DNA of 25,469 nucleotides from contig JAIRZH010000110.1 of NCBI GenBank assembly GCA_031267335.1, forward strand, positions 1 to 25,469, given 5' to 3'. The notes under the pieces were generated by a model, which saw only the letters and a list, made by a program, of their open reading frames with translations, ran no database searches and was not told the origin of the DNA. Every line of letters starts with the position of its first letter. Within the stretch, counting starts at the first letter, position 1. The stretch comes from Oscillospiraceae bacterium. Lineage in GTDB: Bacteria > Bacillota > Clostridia > Oscillospirales > Acutalibacteraceae. This document shows, piece after piece, positions 16,638 to 23,295 of this stretch. The translations under genes and the position numbers were made by a program.

Positions 16638-16997
16638 TTAATTAATATGTGATACTTCGGAAATATCTGATAGAATTTTACACATATTAATAGCATATTC
16701 GGCCGAATTAGTTGCAATAAATCTAATTTTCGGAATTGTACGAAGCTGTAAAATTTTACCTAATTTAAATCTTATTAAACCAGAAGCCTTTTGGAGCAAA
16801 TTTGCAATTTTCGAAGTATAACCAAGGCTTTTAATAGTGCTCACAAAAACTTTGCAACTCGAAACATCATTCGAAACTATAACTTTTGGCACGCCGATAA
16901 ATGTCTTTGTAATTCTTGGATCTTTTAATTCGTTAATGATAAACGTAACTTCACGTTTAATATTTTCTTCGGTTTTTTGTACTCTGACTTTTAACAT
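16638..16997 (-). CDS. rbfA: 30S ribosome-binding factor A
   Basis: 119 residues, the normal size. Single KH-like domain protein that helps mature the 5' end of 16S rRNA in the small subunit. Recognised by REVTFIINELKDPRITKTFI, VSNDVSSCKVFVSTI and the LGKILQLRTIPKIRF segment, all in family order. ATG with AAGGA about 10 bases upstream. It follows miaA by 71 bases on the same strand; in most relatives rbfA sits by infB, which is not here, so synteny is broken. Confidence 0.93.
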   Translation of the reverse strand: MLKVRVQKTEENIKREVTFIINELKDPRITKTFIGVPKVIVSNDVSSCKVFVSTIKSLGYTSKIANLLQKASGLIRFKLGKILQLRTIPKIRFIATNSAEYAINMCKILSDISEVSHIN

Positions 16998-17068
16998 ATA
17001 TTCTAATTCCTTATTAAATATGGGTTTTCAATTAAATACGTATTATTTTAAGAATGCCAGCAGCTTTT

Positions 17069-18034
17069 TTAATCGATATAAAACCAATTATCCCTTATTT
17101 TACGCTTAAACCAAGTAATTTGGCGTTTTGCGTATTGTCTCGTTCGTATTTTTATGATCTCTATTGCTTGTTCAGCGGTAATTTTATTTTCTAAAAAAGG
17201 TAATAACTCTTTATAACCTATTGTTACCGAAGCGGTTTTCGAAACTTTAAAATTTTGTTTAATATATCTTGCTTCTTCTATTAATCCATTAGAGACCATC
17301 TGATCCACACGTTTATTGATTTTTGTATGCAAATTGCTACGTTTTCTATAATTTAACCCTATTTTTATTATATTATAAAAATTATTTGAACACAAAATAA
17401 TCTTATTTTGCTGCATTATTGGAATACCGGATTTTTTAAATTTTTTTAAAACATAATTTACAAATCTTTTGTCATCTGAGTTTAAAAAATCTATATTTTC
17501 AGATTCATTTTTTTGGAGTAATATAAATTTTTCTTCTGATTTTTCTGAATTTACCGATATTATACTTTTTTTTAAACTGCCAGATTTTTCGGAAAGCGAC
17601 GTTAATGTGTGTGGCCACTCTAAAAAGCTTTTAGCAAAAGTAAAGTGTTCCGAAGAATTTAAAAAGGAATCTTTTGGAATATCTTCGTTTTTAAATTTAT
17701 AATCTTCTAAAAGAGCGTCAATATATAATCCAGTGCCACCAACAATTATGGGAATTTTTCCATTAGAAAAAATTTTAAAAATTATTTTTTTTGCTTCAGA
17801 CACAAATTTTGCAACATTATATTCTTGTGTAACAGAAATATGATTTATAAAATAATGATTTATTTTAGAAAGGCTTTCAGAACTTGGCTTAGCGGTGCAA
17901 ATAGAAAATTCTTTATAAATCTGAAAAGCATCTGCAGAAATAATTTCAGTCTCTAATTTTTCAGCCAGTGAAATTGCTAATTTTGATTTTCCAGTCGCAG
18001 TTGGGCCGACAATTGCAATTACCGATATTTTAAT
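17069..18034 (-). CDS. miaA: tRNA dimethylallyltransferase, proposed ATT start
   Basis: Adds a dimethylallyl group to A37 of tRNAs reading UNN codons. With the ATT at 18034 as start the protein is 321 residues, normal size, and begins KISVIAIVGPTATGKS with the P-loop at residues 10-17, followed by ISADAFQIYK and TAKPSSESL. Later motifs are IVGGTGLYIDAL, GLIEEARYIKQ, TIGYKELLPFL and TRQYAKRQITWFKRK. No ATG, GTG or TTG lies in frame between the upstream TAA and residue 77; the first canonical codon (GTG 17803) would remove the P-loop. AGGTGA sits 4 bases before the ATT. The middle (about residues 110-190) is diverged from the family. It follows rodA by 90 bases. Confidence 0.9.
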   Translation of the reverse strand: MKISVIAIVGPTATGKSKLAISLAEKLETEIISADAFQIYKEFSICTAKPSSESLSKINHYFINHISVTQEYNVAKFVSEAKKIIFKIFSNGKIPIIVGGTGLYIDALLEDYKFKNEDIPKDSFLNSSEHFTFAKSFLEWPHTLTSLSEKSGSLKKSIISVNSEKSEEKFILLQKNESENIDFLNSDDKRFVNYVLKKFKKSGIPIMQQNKIILCSNNFYNIIKIGLNYRKRSNLHTKINKRVDQMVSNGLIEEARYIKQNFKVSKTASVTIGYKELLPFLENKITAEQAIEIIKIRTRQYAKRQITWFKRKIRDNWFYID

Positions 18035-18124
18035 AAAATCACCTGAATTTTTAATAATTTTAACTAAATCTAAAATAACTTTAAAGTTTTTTTAATCAGA
18101 CAGTAATAACAGGCTCTTAGATTT

Positions 18125-19231
18125 TTATCTATATTTTAAATTAGAAAAAACACTTTGGATTAATCCAAATCCAATATATAAACAAGCAACGGATGATCCA
18201 CCGGCGCTAAAAAACGGTAAAGTAACACCTATTACTGGTAGTAAACTAAGGCACATTCCTATATTAAATATACATTGCGACATAACAATGCCTAAAAAAC
18301 CAAAACAGATATTCGAACCTAAAAAGTCATGAACATTATCAGCGGCTTTTAAGATCACAAATATTAAACTAGCCATCAATAAAAGTATTAAAATGCATCC
18401 TAAAAACCCTATTTCTTCACCGGAAACTGAAAATATAAAATCACTTTCTTGAACCGGAACAGCACCGTCTGTAACCCTACGCCCGCAAAATATTCCTTTG
18501 CCAAAAAGCCCGCCTGAACCTATCGAGAGTTTACTTTGAATCTGTTGAAAACCTATTCCCAACGGATCTGATTCTGGGTTGAACTGATTGAGTATTCTAT
18601 TTTTTTGGTAAGGCGCAAGAGCAAAGTTCCAAAGCAGTGGCACAGAAAGAACAAAAAGTGTTATTCCCCACAAAAAAAATTTTGCATCTATGCCAGCCAT
18701 AAATGCTTCACATAATGCAATAGAAATAAAGATTATTGCAGCACCATCATCACCTTGCAAACGGGATAAAATTACCGGCAAAAATACATGCAAAACTAGA
18801 AAAACTAAAGATTTAAAATTGTTAATTTTATTCTTTTTTTTCAAAATTTCTAAATGTTTAGCAAAAGTAAGAATAAATCCAATTTTTGCTAATTCTGATG
18901 ATTGAAAACTAATTCCAGCTATTTTAATCCAAGCTCGCGCATTAACCCCGGAAATACCAGTTATATTTGTTCCGAAAAAAATCGTAAATAACATTAATAA
19001 TATACAAAAAATTCCAATATAAATCCATTTTTTTGCTAATTCGCGGTAATCGATCTTTTGGATAAAAAATGCTAAACAAACACCTATTAGCACAGCTATA
19101 ACATGTGAAGGAAAAAAATTTCCTCCAGCACGTGAAGCGCTTTTAATTAAAACTATGCCGTATATTGAAATTAAACTTATTAAGATCCAAAGAATTCTAT
19201 TCGTATGAATAAATATATTTTTAGAAAAAAT
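18125..19231 (-). CDS. rodA: SEDS peptidoglycan polymerase, RodA type, proposed ATT start
   Basis: Membrane glycosyltransferase that polymerises lipid II during cell elongation. The visible chain has about ten hydrophobic segments, the signature PVQESDFIFSVSGEEIGFLG and GVTLPFFSAGGSSVACLYIG near the end. The first canonical start in frame (GTG 19093) would delete the first transmembrane helix (RILWILISLISIYGIVLI) and the SAS motif after it. That region is open back to a TGA and has no ATG, GTG or TTG; an ATT at 19231 (or 19234) follows AAGAGG by 6 (or 3) bases and gives about 368 residues, the family size. An ATG at about 19291 is in another frame and stops after 16 codons. Its partner PBP2 gene is not in the window. 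Confidence 0.9.
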   Translation of the reverse strand: MFSKNIFIHTNRILWILISLISIYGIVLIKSASRAGGNFFPSHVIAVLIGVCLAFFIQKIDYRELAKKWIYIGIFCILLMLFTIFFGTNITGISGVNARAWIKIAGISFQSSELAKIGFILTFAKHLEILKKKNKINNFKSLVFLVLHVFLPVILSRLQGDDGAAIIFISIALCEAFMAGIDAKFFLWGITLFVLSVPLLWNFALAPYQKNRILNQFNPESDPLGIGFQQIQSKLSIGSGGLFGKGIFCGRRVTDGAVPVQESDFIFSVSGEEIGFLGCILILLLMASLIFVILKAADNVHDFLGSNICFGFLGIVMSQCIFNIGMCLSLLPVIGVTLPFFSAGGSSVACLYIGFGLIQSVFSNLKYR

Positions 19232-19674
19232 AATAAACCTCTTACAAAATTTTTGTATTTTTAAAATTTGGTTTATTATTAATAATACTCATTTTTTGCT
19301 TAGAATCTATACTTAAAAAATATTAAACTATAGGAAACTTCATAATAACTTAAATAATCAATAAATTTTTTAATATTGTGATATTCTTGTGAAATTTCCG
19401 TGGTATTAAATAGACTCCTAACGGAGGCAGATTCCGAGGACCTGTCTCCAATAAGCCCCGAGCACGACTTTTTACAATTTTAAAAATTTTTTAGTTTATC
19501 GAAGACAGGCTTTAGAGCCTATCTAATATCTCTTTAGCAACACATATTTAACTAAAATTTTTAAAATTCTGTATTGCTAGTCAGTTAAATACGTCAGTAT
19601 TCGCTTTCCTCACGCTTTGAATTTTAAAAATTTTATCGTTAAATCTGTATTACTTAGAAATATAAGACAAGCTC
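19232..19674. other. Spacer of about 440 bases with two TIR elements
   Basis: Upstream region of rodA followed by a 69-bp element (19441-19509) and a full copy of the dispersed TIR repeat (about 19513-19677), which touches the stop codon of the next minus-strand gene. No gene seen. Confidence 0.6.
19441..19509. mobile_element. 69-bp TIR element
   Basis: CCTGTCTCCAATAA (19441-19454) and TTATCGAAGACAGG (19496-19509) are inverted repeats matching at 12 of 14 bases. Related right ends (GTTAAAGACAGGTTCTTA at about 7814; AGTGAAGACAAGTTCTTA at about 8198) occur next to xseB and inside the xseA 3' end. Confidence 0.5.
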
Positions 19675-19677
19675 TTA
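19513..19677. mobile_element. Full copy of dispersed TIR repeat
   Basis: Begins TAGAGCCTATCTAATATCTC and ends AGAAATATAAGACAAGCTCT plus TA; the ends are inverted repeats of about 25 bases with several mismatches. The interior contains TTAACTAAAATTTTTAAAAT and CAGTTAAATACGTCAGTATT. Its end overlaps the TAA stop of the coiled-coil gene. Confidence 0.7.
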
Positions 19678-20130
19678 GGTTTTTATGTTATCATGGATTA
19701 TTTTTCTTGTATTTTTTATCTCGGACAAATTACTTGACATAGATTCTTCAATTTTTAAAAAAACTTTATCCAAATACGCAATCGCTTGAGATTTAATACT
19801 ATTAATTTTAGCTTGAGAATCTTTTAAAATTTCATCTGCTGAAATTTTAGCATTTTTCACAATTTCATGTTCATCTACCATAGCCCGCACTTTTTCCTCT
19901 GCTTTTTTATAAACAGATTCACATTCATTTTGCGCATTTTCCATAATCCTAGTACGATCAGATACTATATTTTTAGCTTGGATTATTTCTCTTGGCAAAG
20001 TAAGCCTGAGATTTCTGATAGATTGCGAGATTTCGTTTGAATCCACCAAAATTTTGCCGCCTAACATTGGTACTTGCCACGCTAAATCTACTATATCTTC
20101 GATTTCATCTATTATTTTGTCTATTTCCAA
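19675..20130 (-). CDS. Conserved clostridial coiled-coil protein ('ATPase-like', function unknown)
   Basis: 151 residues. The start MEIDKIIDEIEDIVDLA and VPMLGGKILVDSNEI, then LRLTLPREIIQAK and a long alanine/glutamate coiled coil, match a small protein commonly found next to rsmD and coaD in Clostridia, often labelled 'ATPase' only because of weak V-ATPase subunit similarity. No nucleotide-binding motif is visible. TTG at 20130 is preferred because GGTGG lies 5 bases upstream; a GTG at 20139 is in frame. It starts 18 bases after rsmD, so they are likely co-transcribed. coaD, often between them, is absent. The stop codon TAA coincides with the end of a dispersed repeat, so the natural C-terminus may have been clipped. 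Confidence 0.8.
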   Translation of the reverse strand: MEIDKIIDEIEDIVDLAWQVPMLGGKILVDSNEISQSIRNLRLTLPREIIQAKNIVSDRTRIMENAQNECESVYKKAEEKVRAMVDEHEIVKNAKISADEILKDSQAKINSIKSQAIAYLDKVFLKIEESMSSNLSEIKNTRKIIHDNIKT

Positions 20131-20148
20131 AATTTCCACCCTTATTTC

Positions 20149-20760
20149 TTAATTTTCTATTTTATATAAATTTAAAGAAATCCTGCCATATTTGTATCTT
20201 TTAATTAATGAAAAATCATATATGCGACATGGAGGAATGAAATTATACAAAGTTTCAATTATAATCACACCATCAAAATTTACAACATTTGCGAGCTTAT
20301 ATAAATATTTACTTGCAAATTCCGAACTAAAAGGCGGATCAGCAAAAATTATATCAAATTTTTCTTTATTTTTAAAATTTTCTAAAAAATCCAAAGCATC
20401 CAAATTGCAAAGACTAAAGACATCTTCTCTACGAAATTTCAATTTATTACTAAAATTAACTTCAATATTTTCTTCGCAAATTTGGCACGAATCAATATAT
20501 TTACTTAAATTTTTTTTAATTATTTTAATTGAAGATTCGTTCTTTTCGACCATTGTAACATGCTTAGCGCCTCTACTGGCTGCTTCGATACCAATTTGGC
20601 CAGTCCCGGAAAAAATATCCAAAAAAACACTTTTTTGAATGCGAAATTGCAAAATATTAAACAGTGATTCTTTTACACGATCAGTCGTCGGACGCATTTT
20701 TGCGTTTGCAATTATTTCTAAACGCAAACTTTTAAGTTTTCCTGAAATAATTCTTCCCAT
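20149..20760 (-). CDS. rsmD: 16S rRNA (guanine(966)-N2)-methyltransferase
   Basis: Methylates G966 of 16S rRNA using SAM. 203 residues with the family's start MGRIISGKLKSLRLE, RPTTDRVKESLFNIL, the SAM-binding FLDIFSGTGQIGIEAASRGA and the catalytic DIIFADPPF (DPPF in place of DPPY). The ATG at 20760 fits family starts but has no clear ribosome site; an in-frame TTG at 20796 with AAGAGA 5 bases upstream adds 12 residues and may be used instead. The downstream coiled-coil gene follows after 18 bases. Confidence 0.92.
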   Translation of the reverse strand: MGRIISGKLKSLRLEIIANAKMRPTTDRVKESLFNILQFRIQKSVFLDIFSGTGQIGIEAASRGAKHVTMVEKNESSIKIIKKNLSKYIDSCQICEENIEVNFSNKLKFRREDVFSLCNLDALDFLENFKNKEKFDIIFADPPFSSEFASKYLYKLANVVNFDGVIIIETLYNFIPPCRIYDFSLIKRYKYGRISLNLYKIEN

Positions 20761-20939
20761 TAATTTGACGATAACATAGTTTTTGAATATTATCAAATAG
20801 ATCTCTTAAAAAACATAAATATTTTAGAAAATCCATAAACATGTTTGGGCGCAGAATTAGGTTATTTTTAACATATACAAATTTTTCAATACTTGTAATA
20901 ACTTTAAAATGAATTTTTAAAAGAGATCCAATGAAGTTT

Positions 20940-21014
20940 GCCCTTGTAGTTAAATGGATATAACGGGGTCCTCCTAAGACTCAATTGTAGGTCCGATTCC
21001 TACCGAGGGCGCCA
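20940..21014 (+). tRNA. tRNA-Arg, anticodon CCT
   Basis: Complete cloverleaf with encoded CCA. Acceptor GCCCTTG pairs with CGAGGGC (one G-T), D stem GTTA/TAAC, anticodon stem GGGTC/GACTC with loop CTCCTAA (anticodon CCT at 20973-20975, reading AGG), T stem GTAGG/CCTAC with loop TCCGATT, discriminator G and CCA at 21012-21014. The T loop has C at position 55 instead of the almost universal T. Confidence 0.93.
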
Positions 21015-21041
21015 TATTTAAAAAAAGGAGTTCGATATATC

Positions 21042-21710
21042 TTGGAAAAAAATTTTAATTTTTTAGCAGAAAAATTTGAATCGTTAGCAAAAGAAAAAAA
21101 ATTTGATAAACAAAAAATTTCAGAAAATGAATTTGTTTTTAATCATCAAGAAAAAAAAATCAAATTAAAACTTGATAATAATATTGTAAGAATTTTTGAT
21201 GATAGTGATAAAATTTTGTGCGAATGGTTTTTAGATGAAAATTCATCTAAAAAAGATTTGGAAGTAGCAGCTTTTGATTTTTATGAAACAATATTCGGAA
21301 AAACACAGCCAGAAATAAAAGCAATAAAAAAAAGTAAAGATTTGAATAATACTGATTTCTTTTATTTGATAGAAGAAATGACAAAAATTTTCCCTGAAAT
21401 TAAACTAGAATATGAAAAAGAATTAAATAACACGAAGAAATTTCGAAAAATCAAATTTACGCGTGAGGTAATAATGCCTAAGATTTCTGAAACTCTTGAG
21501 CACGAAAAAGAAAAAAGCAAGATTAGTAAAATATTTAAAAATTTGTGTAATTCTTATGTTTTCGGTGATGAAGATACTAAGTGTATTATAACAATGGCAA
21601 TATTTAATGAAATTAAAACACCGAAAAAACAAAATCTATCAATAAAATTTTTGCCAAATACTATGAAAAAAGTTTGGAATGCTTCGCTTTTACATAAATC
21701 TATGAAATAA
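21042..21710 (+). CDS. Hypothetical cytosolic protein, 222 residues
   Basis: Starts 27 bases after the tRNA with TTG preceded by AAAGGAG (11-nt spacing). Very lysine/glutamate/asparagine-rich, no signal peptide and no membrane segment. The N-terminal half looks like alternating strands and helices (FVFNHQEKKIKLKLDNNIV; ILCEWFLDENSS); the C-terminal half is helical (FFYLIEEMTKIFPEIKLEYE; KIFKNLCNSYVFGDEDTKC). No catalytic motif or known family recognised. The A/T-rich codon use matches the housekeeping genes, which argues for a vertically inherited clostridial protein. It may be co-transcribed with the tRNA. A hairpin follows the stop codon. Confidence 0.7.
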   Translation: MEKNFNFLAEKFESLAKEKKFDKQKISENEFVFNHQEKKIKLKLDNNIVRIFDDSDKILCEWFLDENSSKKDLEVAAFDFYETIFGKTQPEIKAIKKSKDLNNTDFFYLIEEMTKIFPEIKLEYEKELNNTKKFRKIKFTREVIMPKISETLEHEKEKSKISKIFKNLCNSYVFGDEDTKCIITMAIFNEIKTPKKQNLSIKFLPNTMKKVWNASLLHKSMK

Positions 21711-21716
21711 ATGTTA

Positions 21717-21745
21717 TTAAGGATTTGATTTCATTGAATCCTTAA
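21717..21745 (+). terminator. Possible terminator hairpin after the 222-residue protein
   Basis: TTAAGGATT and AATCCTTAA form a perfect 9-bp stem with an 11-base loop. The T-rich run comes only about 7 bases later (ATTTTTGGCAATTTTTTT), so efficiency is uncertain. Confidence 0.45.
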
Positions 21746-21847
21746 ACACAATTTTTGGCAATTTTTTTGTTTAATTTCACCTACTTGGTTTAGAACCTCT
21801 TTTTAAAATTTTTATTTTTTTTAAAAAAAAATAATGGAAGTAGCTAA

Positions 21848-22873
21848 ATTATTATTAAATCTTTAAAAAATAAATCAATTACGATTATATTTATTTTGTT
21901 GGCTATGGTTGCTATTTATTTTTTGTCGATTATTAAAAAAAACAAAATAAATGTTAGAAGTGTTAAAATAGAAAATCTAGAAAAATATCCAAAAAATGTT
22001 CGAATTTATGATGAAATTACTAAAGAAACTTATGATATTTCGTTTGACGAACTTATAATTCGTGTAGTTACTGCTGAAATTCCGGTTATTTTCCATACAG
22101 AAGCAATAAAAGCACAAGCCGTGGCTTCGCAGACATACATAATGAATTATCTTAAAAAGCAGAATAAAGACCAAGACCCGAATTTTGTTTTTTCAATAAA
22201 TAATAATAAAACTGTTTTTGCAGAAAATATAGAAAAAAAACGTTCAAGTTGGGGCAAAAATTTTGATATTTATAAATCAAAAATTATTAAAATATGTAAA
22301 GAAGCTCAAGGCCAATTTTTGTTTTTTAACGGTAATTTAATTCCTGCTTTTTTTCATGCAGCATCATTTGAGTTAACGAATTTGCCTTCTGAGGTTTTCG
22401 AAAAAGGTTGTGATGTGCCAGACGGTTATCCTTACCAAAAAGTTGAAAGTAAATGCGGAAGGCATTTAGAAAAATATAAAAAAAAATATCGATTTTCTGA
22501 AAATAATTTTTTTGAAATTTTAAAAGAAAAATTTAAAATTGAATGTTACGGTAAACCAAAAAAATGGATCAAAACAGTTCGTCAAAATAAAAAAAACTTG
22601 TTAATAAATGAAATAGTAGTTTTATCAAAAAATATTAATGGAAAAACATTAGAGAATATTATTTCTGGAAATAAATTCAGATTAGCTTTTAATTTGCCAT
22701 CTCAAAGCATTGTTATCTCTCATAAAGATAATTTTTTTGAATTCGAAACATATGGGTATGGTCACGGCGTAGGCATGAGCCAAATTGGAGCAAATTATCT
22801 CGCAGAACAAGGGCACAACTATAAACAAATTTTAAATCACTACTTCCCGAACACCGAACTTTTAAGCATTTAA
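21848..22873 (+). CDS. SpoIID-family (lytic transglycosylase-like) protein, proposed ATT start
   Basis: SpoIID proteins cleave peptidoglycan glycan strands; in spore formers they act in engulfment. From the ATT at 21848 the product is 341 residues: a short basic start (KSLKNKS), one transmembrane helix (ITIIFILLAMVAIYFLSII), then the SpoIID domain with EALKAQ-like EAIKAQAVASQTYIMNYL, GQFLFFNGNLIPAFFHAAS and the C-terminal YGHGVGMSQIGANYLAEQGH plus ILNHYFP. Canonical starts (TTG 21896, ATG 21905) would cut the helix to about 13 residues. GGAAG lies 7 bases before the first of three ATT codons; a TAA directly precedes it. Other sporulation genes are absent here, so the name spoIID is withheld; a wall-remodelling role is inferred. 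Confidence 0.88.
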   Translation: MIIKSLKNKSITIIFILLAMVAIYFLSIIKKNKINVRSVKIENLEKYPKNVRIYDEITKETYDISFDELIIRVVTAEIPVIFHTEAIKAQAVASQTYIMNYLKKQNKDQDPNFVFSINNNKTVFAENIEKKRSSWGKNFDIYKSKIIKICKEAQGQFLFFNGNLIPAFFHAASFELTNLPSEVFEKGCDVPDGYPYQKVESKCGRHLEKYKKKYRFSENNFFEILKEKFKIECYGKPKKWIKTVRQNKKNLLINEIVVLSKNINGKTLENIISGNKFRLAFNLPSQSIVISHKDNFFEFETYGYGHGVGMSQIGANYLAEQGHNYKQILNHYFPNTELLSI

Positions 22874-22949
22874 ACCTATTTTTAATAAATTTAACATAAA
22901 TTTTAAATGATTTTTAGAATTCTCTTGCTTTGCCCATTCATATTGCTTA

Positions 22950-23080
22950 GAGCTTGTCTAACATCTCTAAAATAGTGCGTAATTAGTTAAAATTTAAAAT
23001 TCCACATTGCTTAACGCTTTGAATTTTAAAAATTTTATCGTTAAATCTGTATTGCTTAGAAATATTTGACAGGCTCTTAG
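22950..23080. mobile_element. Dispersed TIR repeat copy, internally shortened
   Basis: Begins GAGCTTGTCTAACATCTCTA and ends AGAAATATTTGACAGGCTCT, with interior AATTTTAAAAATTTTATCGT as in the 19513-19677 copy but lacking part of the middle. Confidence 0.65.
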
Positions 23081-23084
23081 GTAT

Positions 23085-23194
23085 AGTTATGATATTTGAA
23101 AAAAATTCATAGGCTATACGCACGTTTTTAGTCTAAACTGTATATACTTTTATTTTTAATTTATTTATAAATTTTTTGCAAACAGCGCAGCTAT
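23085..23194. mobile_element. Short TIR element, copy 2, inverted relative to 4133-4245
   Basis: AGGCTATACGCACGTTTTTA and ACTTTTATTTTTAATTTATT are the reverse complement, with few changes, of the interior of the 4133-4245 element; the ends ATAGTTATGATATTTGAAAA and TTGCAAACAGCGCAGCTAT are imperfect inverted repeats. Confidence 0.6.
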
Positions 23195-23295
23195 ATTTGA
23201 CTTCCTCATACTTTAAATTTTTAAAATTTTATTATAAAACTTATATTGTTAAAAAATATTAGAACACATTTTAGATTATTGCTTGGAGGCTATCA

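Larger units (their letters stand above)
22874..23295. other. 422-base spacer upstream of the kinase gene, built of repeats
   Basis: Contains a dispersed TIR repeat copy (22950-23080), an inverted copy of the 4133-4245 element (23085-23194) and a decayed right half of the dispersed repeat (about 23200-23275). TTGACT at about 23197 with a loosely placed TAAAAT could be a kinase promoter within repeat-derived sequence. No gene seen. Confidence 0.6.

Noticed and set aside
19240..19293. ATG at about 19291 as rodA start
   Set aside because: It lies in a different frame and meets TAA after 16 codons; a frameshift would be needed to reach rodA, and it lacks a ribosome site.
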